From: Xanthobacteraceae bacterium
GTDB lineage: Bacteria; Pseudomonadota; Alphaproteobacteria; Rhizobiales; Xanthobacteraceae
NCBI GenBank assembly: GCA_030037185.1
Contig: JASHRR010000746.1
Coordinates: forward strand, 1-8,107
Reading direction: 5' to 3'
DNA length: 8,107 nucleotides
Position numbers and translations under genes: made by a program. Position 1 is the first letter of the stretch. Every line of letters starts with the position of its first letter. Positions 1-6,743 of the stretch are shown here, in pieces. Below the pieces are notes generated by a model that saw only the letters and a program-made list of their open reading frames with translations, had not been told where the DNA came from and did no database searches.

Positions 1-1315
1 TGGGGCAACCTCGACCGGAGAAGTGCTCAGCCGACTTCGGGCCGGCCTCGCCAAGGCTAGGGCGGGCGAAATCGTTTTCGGAAGCGTCGGGTGGAGGGCA
101 CCCCTTACCAAGAACGATCTCGACCAAATCTCGACCGATGTCCCCATCGTGGCGCTGCGCGGTCGCCGGGGGGCGGCCGTGATGAACGGTGCTGCCCTGA
201 AGAAGGCGGGGATTGCCAAGGAAATGCAAGCCTACATGGGAAAGCAGATCCCGAAAGACAGCGGTGGGGAACTGACTGGGGAACTCCCTGATTTTCCTGC
301 CGGACTCTACGCCATCGACAAGGTGGTGCCTCTCCCCACGTCGGACGAAGAAGACCAGATGATCGCGGCAGGGCAGAAGCAGCGAAACGCGCTGGGCATC
401 ACCAGCATCCGCGACCTGTCGAACTGGCCGCCCGGTATGCGCGCCTTCGTGCGGATGTGGCGGCAAGGACGACTGACCATACGAGTCAGCATGGGCCTGG
501 AGCTTCCTGATGCCAGCGATCCGGCGGGTTTGGTGCGCCAACAGGGCGTGACGCCTGGGTTCGGCGATCACTGGCTGCGCATCGATTCAGCCGGCGAGCA
601 GCCAAACCCCCCTGCAGGCAACGCCACGCCGCAAGAATACAAGGCGCTTATGCTGGAGCTCAATCGCTTGGGTTGGCGCCATGCGCCGCACGTCGCGACC
701 AACGAAGCCCTCGAAGCGGTTCTGCAGGCCTACGAAGCAGCCGACCGCGAGAGCCCGATCCGCGATAAACGATGGGTGGTTGAGCACATTCCCAATGTTA
801 CTCCGCCGCTGATGGAGAGGCTCGCAAAGCTAGGCATTATCGTGTCCACCAACATGGCGGGATACGCCGGGAATTACGACGCCGCGGTGCGGGCGCTGGG
901 CCAGGAACAGGCTGAACGTCAAACGCCGGTGAGGGAAATGCTCGATCACCATCTGGTGGTCGTTATCGGCAGCGATTATGCGGGACCGAATCCGGAGACG
1001 GCGACGTCCAACAACCCGTTCGTTCCGCTGTACTACTACGTTTCGCGCAAAACCCGCGACGAGCGAGTGCTCGGACCTCAAGAGAAAATCACCCGCGAGG
1101 AGGCGCTGCGCATCGCCACCTACAACAATGCCTTCGCGACTTGGGAAGAGAACGTGAAGGGCTCGATCGAACCCGGAAAGCTGGCAGATTTCCTAGTCCT
1201 TTCCGGTGATTTCATGACCGTCCCCGAGGACGACATCCTCAAGCTCCATCCGATGGCCACTTATGTGGGAGGGCGTAAGGTGTACGCGGCGCCGGAGGCA
1301 AATGGCGCCTTCTAA
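1..1315 (+). CDS. Family 3 amidohydrolase (YtcJ-like), 5'-partial
   Basis: This is a metal-dependent amidohydrolase of the TIM-barrel superfamily. The family cleaves C-N bonds in amides, imides, formamides and related cyclic compounds; the substrate here cannot be read from sequence. The reading frame is open to the left edge (first whole codon at base 2), so the GTG at 23 is not a credible start. About 437 codons are present, against roughly 540-600 for the family, so the N-terminal strand with the HxH metal site lies outside the window. Visible family landmarks, in order, are FGSVGW, MNGAALKKAGI, LGITSIRDLS, VVEHIPN (a metal-ligand His), VVVIGSDYAG (the catalytic or metal Asp), ITREEALRIATYNNA and the closing GSIEPGKLADFLVLSGDF, typical of the C-terminal beta-sandwich. 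The position usually written HaiGD.A reads HVATNEA, and the usual vK.f.DG strand reads WLRIDSAG, so the active site may differ from well-studied members. It ends with TAA at 1313-1315. No downstream gene is coupled to it. Confidence 0.9.
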   Translation, partial: GATSTGEVLSRLRAGLAKARAGEIVFGSVGWRAPLTKNDLDQISTDVPIVALRGRRGAAVMNGAALKKAGIAKEMQAYMGKQIPKDSGGELTGELPDFPAGLYAIDKVVPLPTSDEEDQMIAAGQKQRNALGITSIRDLSNWPPGMRAFVRMWRQGRLTIRVSMGLELPDASDPAGLVRQQGVTPGFGDHWLRIDSAGEQPNPPAGNATPQEYKALMLELNRLGWRHAPHVATNEALEAVLQAYEAADRESPIRDKRWVVEHIPNVTPPLMERLAKLGIIVSTNMAGYAGNYDAAVRALGQEQAERQTPVREMLDHHLVVVIGSDYAGPNPETATSNNPFVPLYYYVSRKTRDERVLGPQEKITREEALRIATYNNAFATWEENVKGSIEPGKLADFLVLSGDFMTVPEDDILKLHPMATYVGGRKVYAAPEANGAF

Positions 1316-2021
1316 ACAAACAACGAGCAGTTCGCAAAAGGCCGCAATGGCTGCTCGGAATGGTCCGATGTGCTCCTTGATGCCGGATGGCGCGAAGCGT
1401 CAAACGGAGCACGGCCATGTCCGAACGAATCAATCGCGACCATTGCCACGATTCGGCATCATGGTGTGAGAATTGCAGCATCGGGCCGCTTGACCGGAGT
1501 CTTGCCTTCCTGTTGGAACGCGCGATGGCGGTGCGCCAAAGGCCCGCGCCGCCGTGCCCGGTACGATTTCCCGGGTCGACTATCGCCGACTTTCGGCGCC
1601 GATAATCCAAAAAAACAAGAGTTGAAATAATTAGTTATGGCGATCATCCCCAAACTTATCCACAGTGGTGACCTATTCCGGATTGCGAGTTAAGAGTGGT
1701 TTTTCGCCTATTTTGGCGCGAACGGCGCGATGCCGACGCCGCATTTGAGGCACCGCGGTTCGACCAGATTGTTCGTCTTATCTTGAGAGTCTAGCAGTCT
1801 AGCCGCCGCCGCAGTCGGCGAGGTTCTCATTCCGGGCGCCCTGATTTTCGCGATCTACGACTATTGGTGAGCGCTTGCTTGCGGGCCAAGCGGGCGCTGC
1901 GCAGCCGGCGCTGTTGGTGGCGGTTGTGAGTGGCAAAGGCGGCCTGGGTGGTGTTGATCCGGCCAGGCCACGGAGCTAGGAGCGCTGCGGGCTTAAGCCG
2001 TGCATCGAAGCCGCCACAAGC
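1316..2021. other. Gene-free stretch of about 700 bases
   Basis: No protein with recognisable family features is seen in any frame; the open frames here are short, Arg/Pro-rich and look like by-products of high GC. The middle (about 1603-1715) is distinctly richer in A and T than its surroundings and contains TTATCCACA at 1656-1664, a match to the DnaA-box consensus. A tiny frame at 1637-1693 (begins MAIIPKLIHSG) has no good ribosome binding site. AGTCTAGC is repeated in tandem at 1788-1803. Nothing in this stretch looks like a terminator with a T-tract for the upstream amidohydrolase; the sequence CGAGCAG at 1324-1330 could pair with CTGCTCG at 1351-1357, but the 20-base loop makes this weak. 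Confidence 0.5.
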
Positions 2022-2501
2022 GAAGGCACCGCCATCACCGGAAATCCATCCTTTTACACGACACACCCGGCCTGCGCCCTGTGAAAAGAACCGTCAATTT
2101 TGACGATTCGAGCACCCCTCTCCTACGGCGACGAGCTGGGCAAGCCCGGCACCATCCTGACCTTCTTTCCCTGGAAGCACGCGGCAGCGGGCTGAAACGG
2201 CAGCGGCATGATCGAAAGAAGCGGCGATTCCGGCGCACGCCATCGGCTGTTGGACCCACCTGCTGATCGAAACGCGGTTTCACACAACGCGTTCGAGCGA
2301 CGGTTCGGCGATCGAGTGCTGTCGTTGACCGATCCCGACGGCATGAGCCTCGCCATCGTCGCTACTGCGGGCGTGTCGTCCGAACCCAGCTGGAGCGACG
2401 GGACGATCCCGGCCGAGCACGCATCCCGATGGCACGAGATCGAGGTCGCGCTTGCGCCGATCGAAACCGATCGCCCAGCTTTCGTCCATGCACCGCTTTG
2501 A
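2022..2501 (+). pseudogene. Decayed ring-cleaving extradiol dioxygenase (MhqO/PcpA-like), N-terminal half
   Basis: Pieces of one glyoxalase-fold protein appear in order but in alternating frames. They are GTAITGNPSFYT (2025-2060), PGLRPVKRTVNFDD (from 2066), SYGDELGKPGTILTFFPW (2121-2174), AIPAHAIGCWTHLLIETRF (2224-2280) and HNAFERRFGDRVLSLTDPDG followed by IPAEHA (2283 onward, ending at TGA 2499-2501). Intact relatives read roughly HHVTAI.GdpqrNldFYt..LGLRLVKKTVNFDD...YHLYYGDE.G.PGTilTFFPW, and later DPDGl.lelv and PaehAi. Family members open hydroquinone-type rings using Fe(II). Joining the pieces needs at least four frameshifts, and there is an in-frame TGA at 2193-2195. The initial HHV with the first metal His is not visible. 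Only about 160 of some 310 residues remain; the second glyoxalase domain with the other two ligands is not detectable downstream. I assign the family from memory of its conserved segments, not from a search. A non-functional relic is the only sensible reading. Confidence 0.75.
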
Positions 2502-2601
2502 GTCGGGCGCTCGGCCACTGCTCCTGCAGCACGAGCGCCACGCGGGAAGGTACTGCCGCCTGTGACAACGCCTGGTCGATTGCCAACTTGTCGCCTTAGG
2601 T

Positions 2602-2632
2602 CCTGCTGGTACGCCTTTTCTGATCCAGCAGG
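2602..2632. repeat. Inverted repeat, possible stem-loop past the secreted-protein gene
   Basis: CCTGCTGG at 2602-2609 and CCAGCAGG at 2625-2632 are perfect 8-bp arms around a 15-base loop. The element lies about 70 bases beyond the stop of the minus-strand gene ending at 2705. No T-run follows on the minus strand, so a role in transcription termination or RNA stability is only possible. Confidence 0.3.
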
Positions 2633-2704
2633 TCGCGCATCTGATTTGCGTTCCCTTCCCTCGCGCGGAAGAGCCAGGCTCCGAGGGGCAGGAACATCCC
2701 TGCG

Positions 2705-3889
2705 CTATCGCAATGGATCGTCTTGAAGCAGGAAGCCGCCCTTAATGTTGTCGATGGTTCTGGGATCGACACCTCGTCCCTGCGCAAAGGCGAGCTCTTC
2801 GACGCGCCTGCCATGCAGCAGACCTGGCAGACCGAAGTTTCCCTCGATGCAGCGCGGCTCGTAGTAAAGCCGGTTCTCCTCGTCACTTTGCTTGGTGAAC
2901 TCTTCCTTGGCGGTCCAGGGCTTAGTCCAAACCGTTGGATCTTCGATCGTGACCTCGTAGGCGAGCGTGACTGGGCCGGTCCGGGTGAAGCGTTCGATGA
3001 GGTGCAGGTTTTCCCGCGATCCCTCAAAATCGGTCTTCTGGCTGAAGTTCGTCACATCGACGACGAGGGTGTTGCCCTCCCAGTGGCCGCGTGAATCGCC
3101 GTACCACTGGCGGATGCTGGCCGGCAGGTGCGGACTTGCGTTCATCACTATGTTGCGTTGCCACCCTTGCCCCTGGCCGACGTCGTAAAACATCGTGATG
3201 CCACCGGGTGTCTGCACGATCCGCCGGTAGCTGCCGGTGCGACTGCCAAACTCCGGCAGTCCGCCGGTCAGGCAGCGATTTGCCAGGTTGCCGTCCTCCG
3301 GGCCGTCATGGCGATTGATCGCCACAACGTTGTAGCGGGGCGGCAGTTCATTGAACCGCGGCGACGGCGTCGGGTCGTACTTCCCACCCGCACAGACCGG
3401 CGACTTGTCCTTGCAGGTGTCCGTCGCTTCTATCAGCGCGAGACGAAATTCCCGCTCGGCAGCGGCAATCTTCTGCGCTTGCGGTGTCAGTGGTGGAATC
3501 CGGCCATCTGGCGGATCGACGATCAGCGACGTGCGCACGCCCGTACGCTTGAACGATACGAACTGCGAATTGTAGGCGCCGGCGACATCGCGTTCAGAGC
3601 CCTTTCCCGATCGCGCGGCACTGTTGTCGGCGTCGGCGAGCACCGCCGTTCGTGCTGCATCCAATTGCGCCCGCTGCGCCGGCGTGAAAAACTCTTGGCC
3701 GGCATACTTGGCGGGCCGCTGCAGAGGCGTGTCGTTCTCGTCGGTCCAAATGCCCTGCAGATCGGGTTCGCCCCAGGGCGTCTTCAGCGTCGGAGCCTGA
3801 GCCCACATTGGTTCTATGGACACCGAAATGGCGGCAACGGCCGCAGCAACGGCGATCGTCATCACCGAGCCTGAGAACCTCTCGCGCAT
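2705..3889 (-). CDS. Secreted protein of an uncharacterised PDLQGIW family
   Basis: The 394-residue product has a Sec-type signal peptide: an MRERF start, a hydrophobic run at about residues 9-25, and a likely cleavage near MWAQA (28-32). It should therefore act in the periplasm or outside the cell. The mature protein opens with PWGEPDLQGIWT (38-49) and has a second hallmark, GHWEGNTLVVDVTNF (about 268-282). The family is widespread in Proteobacteria and Acidobacteria and is usually annotated as hypothetical; its fold appears beta-rich, and I know of no established activity. Cysteines at VCAGGK, RCLTGG and PRCIEGN, plus one at TCKDK, could form disulfides, which fits an exported protein. I chose the ATG at 3887-3889 because AAGGAG sits six bases upstream and the signal peptide follows at once; the frame stays open to 4114, but that extension is basic and lacks a signal. 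The gene stands alone and is divergent from the exported hydrolase at 5080. It appears intact, with no missing segment evident. Confidence 0.87.
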   Translation of the reverse strand: MRERFSGSVMTIAVAAAVAAISVSIEPMWAQAPTLKTPWGEPDLQGIWTDENDTPLQRPAKYAGQEFFTPAQRAQLDAARTAVLADADNSAARSGKGSERDVAGAYNSQFVSFKRTGVRTSLIVDPPDGRIPPLTPQAQKIAAAEREFRLALIEATDTCKDKSPVCAGGKYDPTPSPRFNELPPRYNVVAINRHDGPEDGNLANRCLTGGLPEFGSRTGSYRRIVQTPGGITMFYDVGQGQGWQRNIVMNASPHLPASIRQWYGDSRGHWEGNTLVVDVTNFSQKTDFEGSRENLHLIERFTRTGPVTLAYEVTIEDPTVWTKPWTAKEEFTKQSDEENRLYYEPRCIEGNFGLPGLLHGRRVEELAFAQGRGVDPRTIDNIKGGFLLQDDPLR

Positions 3890-3895
3890 GGTGGT

Positions 3896-3901
3896 CTCCT
3901 T
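3896..3901 (-). promoter_or_regulatory. Ribosome binding site of the secreted-protein gene
   Basis: On the minus strand this reads AAGGAG, six bases before the ATG at 3889. It decides the start against the longer frame that opens at 4114. Confidence 0.75.
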
Positions 3902-3907
3902 TTGTCT

Positions 3908-3926
3908 TGCAGTGTTTGGTACTGCA
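3908..3926. promoter_or_regulatory. Short inverted repeat in the 5' region, possible operator
   Basis: TGCAGT (3908-3913) and ACTGCA (3921-3926) are perfect 6-bp arms separated by seven bases. The centre lies 28 bases upstream of the ATG of the minus-strand secreted-protein gene. The spacing between centres of about 13 bases suits a small dimeric regulator, or a small hairpin in the leader RNA. The arms are short, so chance cannot be excluded. Confidence 0.25.
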
Positions 3927-5066
3927 GCGGGATTCCCCCAATACCCCCACAACCGGCCTGGATGGTAGCGTTTTTCGGCATTGCCCGATAGCCTGGACGC
4001 GGGTCGGATGCCGGCAGCCCAGCTGACGAGTGCCCGTCCGCAGGGCAGGACGTGGAATCCATCACGCCGGCCGATGGGATGAGATTTGGATCTCCGCGCC
4101 TGCCTTCGTAGCACCCGGAATTAACTGAGCCTCGTTTGCAGATCGCGTCGAGCAGATCGAGTTATATTAGCCGGTCTGGTTTTCCACCGGCCTGAGGACC
4201 GGCTACGCTCACCAGGGGGCTTACGCCCTTCGCACTTACCGGCTCCACCCCGCATCGGCTCGGCCGAAACGTGGTCGAGGCTCTCTATCGGCGTCGGCTG
4301 CCGGCCGATTGGCCGCTCGCCCAGGAGCTGTTGGGAAACTGCCTGCAATGTTGTTGGGATCGGCTCGCCCAACGAACCCACGCCATCGCGGCAAACATGT
4401 TCATCAGCCAGGTTCAACCCAGACGGTAGTGTCATCGATGACGATAAGGCGACGTAGCCCTCGCAGTCCAGGAGCGGCCAGAAGGTGAGCTTCGCCTGGG
4501 CTGGAATTCGCGAAAGAGGCGAGGATTGCTCCCGGTCTCTGCATTATCCGCAATCGCGCATTGTGCGCTAATTCCGGCGGCTCGGCGTCGAGACATGATC
4601 CACGCCGACCGCGCCTTTGTTGGCCGCCATGCCGTGAAGGCCGCCATCAGCGTCGCCCGTCCGTGGTGAAACCAAACTCGATCCAGCCCAAGCGCGAAGC
4701 CTCGCGTGCGAACGGGAATCCCATGACGGGGTTAGGCGATTGAAGCGGTCAAGGGGGCAGCGGGGTGATTGGAGACGGAAGGCTCTGGGGGGACTTTGTT
4801 CGCGTTCCGTTGCTCTCCACCTCGCCTCGCGGCGACGCAGTTGGGGTCGGCTACAGGCCGGAGTAGGCTTACCTGAGGAGTGCAACTTTCTGAACGGAAC
4901 GCGCTCGCAAGGCGCACAGCCCCTCGCTCCAGGCGAGGCGAGGCCTTCACACCATCCGTGCCGCACCGGCACACATCGGGCGCGATGAACCGACCGCTTT
5001 CTGGGAAATGTTCGTTTGTTGTAGACTTGTGCTCAGGCCGCTCCGGACCCCGCCGGAGGCTCGAAT
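3927..5066. other. Long divergent intergenic region without a confident gene
   Basis: About 1.1 kb separates the divergent genes starting at 3889 (minus) and 5080 (plus). Open frames exist on both strands, but none combines a plausible start, a ribosome binding site and a recognisable family. The most protein-like one is a plus-strand frame open from 4196 to the TAG at 4427-4429; from a GTG at 4271 it would give 52 residues with alternating helical character (contains PADWPLAQELLGNCLQCCWD). It has no convincing ribosome binding site, so it may be a gene relic. Around 4801-4943 two inverted repeats interlock: CGCGTTCCGTT (4801-4811) with AACGGAACGCG (4893-4903), and CCTCGCCTCG (4820-4829) with CGAGGCGAGG (4934-4943). 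I recognise no insertion sequence ends, RNA gene or riboswitch. Promoters for both flanking genes presumably lie here, but I cannot place them firmly; TAGACT at 5022-5027 is a weak -10 candidate for the gene at 5080. Confidence 0.45.
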
Positions 5067-5067
5067 G

Positions 5068-5073
5068 AGGAGG
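5068..5073 (+). promoter_or_regulatory. Ribosome binding site of the exported hydrolase gene
   Basis: AGGAGG lies six bases before the ATG at 5080-5082. It overlaps the codons following an in-frame ATG at 5065, which makes that upstream start and the one at 5008 unlikely. Confidence 0.8.
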
Positions 5074-5079
5074 ACCTCG

Positions 5080-6684
5080 ATGTATAGATACCAACCGCTT
5101 TGCGCCGTCCTGTTTTCCGCTGCCGCGCTCGGCCTCGGAATTGGCGCAGGCACCGTCCGGGCCGCGCCAGCTTCGCCGCAAGAGCGGGTGGACGCCGCCT
5201 ACAAAGCGATGGGCATGACGGACGCGATCACTGCGCTCGCCGTAAAGGGCAGCATGCAGGCGTGGGATCCGGGCGAATCCGAATCCGTCAGCGATCCCTA
5301 TAAGCCCGATTGGGGCGTCTCGACGTTCACCGAGAGCTGGGACCGGGCGCGCGGACTTTACCGCCTCGACTGGATGCGCCCGAGAGCGAACGGGGGAATG
5401 CGCAACTACACCGAGATATTCTCGAACGAAGTCGGCAACAGGATGGGCGGCTATGTCGCGGGCATCGACGTCAATGGCGCCGAGCCCGCCCGGGCTGTCG
5501 GCCCGGCCAACAGTCCCCTCCATACAATTTCGGGGGTGAGGCTGACCGCGGAGCTACGCGAGTTGGAACGCAACAAGATTGTCGATGAGATGCACGCCAA
5601 TCCGGGGCGGGTGTCCGACTATCCTGCGCAGACCGTCGGGGGAAAGAACTATCCGGCTGTCCAGTATCGCGGCGATTACGGCACCTTCATCGTGCTGTTC
5701 GATCCGGCAACCAGTTTGCCGGCAATCGTCAGGACACGCGATTTCGACGTTCTCGAGGGAGACGCCGATTACGACGAGACGTTGTCCGACTGGCGCGACG
5801 TCGGGCGAGGCGTGAAGATGCCATTCCACCAACTCATCACAATCAACGGGACCAAGATCTTCGACACCACGCTGACGGAGGTTTCCTTGAATCCGGGGCT
5901 TCGCACCGACGCATTCGCGGTTCCGGACGTCCTGCGCGGCAAGGCGGCGGCACCGGCTCCCGTCGACAAGGTGCGGTGGCAATGGATTCTCCGGCGCATG
6001 GGCAACGGCTTCTATCTCGACTCCGATGCTTACTACACGGACGATGGCGGCAGCCTGAAGATCCAGGACGTGGCACCGAACATCAGCTTCGTGAACGGCG
6101 GGTCCCACAACACCCTCATCGTGGCAACGAGCGACGGCTTGATCGCGGTTGAGGCGCCCGGCGATGACGGCCAGTCGAAGATCGTCATGGATCTCGCGCA
6201 GCAGAAATATCCTGGCAGGACCTGGAAATACCTGCTGCTGACCCACCACCACATCGATCACGTAGGCGGCTTGCGCGCCTTCGCTGCCGCGGGTGCTACC
6301 ATCGTCGTCGGCAAGGGTGACGGCGCCTTTTACCGCAAGGTGCTATCGGCGCCGGAGACGCTGAACCCGTACGGGACGAAGCAGGTACCGCCGAAGGTGG
6401 AGGAAGTAGACGGCAAGTGGAGCGTCACCGAAGGTAGCCGCACCATCGAAGCCTTCTCTCTCGATAATCCGCACGCTGCCGGTTACATCATCCCCTACAT
6501 CCCGGACGCGAAGTTTGGCTTCGTCACCGACATTTGGAGCCCGGCACCGAGGATTCCGCCGGCCAACCCCGGCACCATCGCCCTGGTAAAAGGTATCCAG
6601 AAGATGGGCATTCAGATGGACCGTATGGCGGGCGGCCACGGCGGCGTAGGCAATTTCGCCGATTTGGCAAAGACGGTGCAGTAA
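5080..6684 (+). CDS. Exported two-domain metallo-beta-lactamase-fold hydrolase
   Basis: The predicted product is a periplasmic or secreted metal-dependent hydrolase of 534 residues. A signal peptide spans residues 1-28 (MYRYQPLCAVLF start, hydrophobic core, likely cleavage after VRA). Residues about 30-310 form an extra beta-rich domain; repeated phrases such as FTESWDRARGLYRLDW and YRGDYGTFIVLFDPAT recall LolA-like sheet proteins, but this is inference. The metallo-beta-lactamase domain fills about 325-534 and carries all expected ligands: HxHxDH as HHHIDH (H389, H391, D393, H394), H465 in DNPHAAG, D484 in VTDIW and H520 in GGHGG. A dinuclear zinc-type hydrolase is therefore likely active. 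The substrate is unknown; lactones, phosphoesters, sulfate esters and beta-lactams are all used in this superfamily, and nothing here singles out antibiotic resistance. The start was chosen for the AGGAGG six bases upstream and the immediate signal peptide. The stop is TAA at 6682-6684, followed by a strong stem-loop, so it is probably transcribed alone. Confidence 0.9.
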   Translation: MYRYQPLCAVLFSAAALGLGIGAGTVRAAPASPQERVDAAYKAMGMTDAITALAVKGSMQAWDPGESESVSDPYKPDWGVSTFTESWDRARGLYRLDWMRPRANGGMRNYTEIFSNEVGNRMGGYVAGIDVNGAEPARAVGPANSPLHTISGVRLTAELRELERNKIVDEMHANPGRVSDYPAQTVGGKNYPAVQYRGDYGTFIVLFDPATSLPAIVRTRDFDVLEGDADYDETLSDWRDVGRGVKMPFHQLITINGTKIFDTTLTEVSLNPGLRTDAFAVPDVLRGKAAAPAPVDKVRWQWILRRMGNGFYLDSDAYYTDDGGSLKIQDVAPNISFVNGGSHNTLIVATSDGLIAVEAPGDDGQSKIVMDLAQQKYPGRTWKYLLLTHHHIDHVGGLRAFAAAGATIVVGKGDGAFYRKVLSAPETLNPYGTKQVPPKVEEVDGKWSVTEGSRTIEAFSLDNPHAAGYIIPYIPDAKFGFVTDIWSPAPRIPPANPGTIALVKGIQKMGIQMDRMAGGHGGVGNFADLAKTVQ

Positions 6685-6702
6685 ATAGATTAAGCAAGCC
6701 AA

Positions 6703-6743
6703 GGAATGCTTGGGGAGGCCGCGCGCGCCCCCCCAAGCGTTCC
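6703..6743 (+). terminator. Strong stem-loop after the hydrolase gene, candidate terminator
   Basis: GGAATGCTTGGGG (6703-6715) pairs with CCCCAAGCGTTCC (6731-6743) over 13 positions with a single G-T wobble. The 15-base GC-rich loop can pair further (GGC with GCC). It begins 18 bases past the stop codon of the hydrolase gene. No T-run follows, so it is not a textbook intrinsic terminator; it may stop transcription inefficiently or protect the mRNA 3' end. Confidence 0.5.

Noticed and set aside
1593..1602. Palindrome TCGGCGCCGA followed by an A-run, considered as a terminator
   Set aside because: The A-run follows on the plus strand, so there is no U-tract after the stem in either useful direction, and no gene ends beside it on the minus strand.
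1788..1803. Tandem repeat of AGTCTAGC
   Set aside because: Only two 8-base copies; too short to be meaningful and no array follows.
2596..2697. Minus-strand mini-ORF with a hydrophobic MFLPLGAWLF start
   Set aside because: At 33 codons it is too short and has no proper ribosome binding site; it may be a relic of a membrane protein tail, but nothing confirms this.
3128..3874. A 248-codon open frame on the plus strand
   Set aside because: It lies wholly inside the minus-strand secreted-protein gene, is Arg-rich and lacks any family motif; it is an antisense by-product of GC-rich codons.
4121..4435. Possible group II intron leader or other retroelement remnant on the minus strand
   Set aside because: Some short phrases looked intron-like, but there is no domain V hairpin, no reverse transcriptase and no intron boundary motif.
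4568..4972. A 134-codon minus-strand frame in the divergent gap
   Set aside because: Its composition (Arg, Pro, Ser) and lack of a start signal or motif do not support a gene; I could not link it to any transposase.
4732..5523. A 263-codon open frame on the minus strand
   Set aside because: It overlaps the start of the well-supported hydrolase gene on the opposite strand, has no ribosome binding site or known motif, and its composition is typical of a shadow frame.
5554..6261. A 235-codon open frame on the minus strand
   Set aside because: It is antisense to the middle of the hydrolase gene, whose signal peptide and metal motifs fix the true strand.
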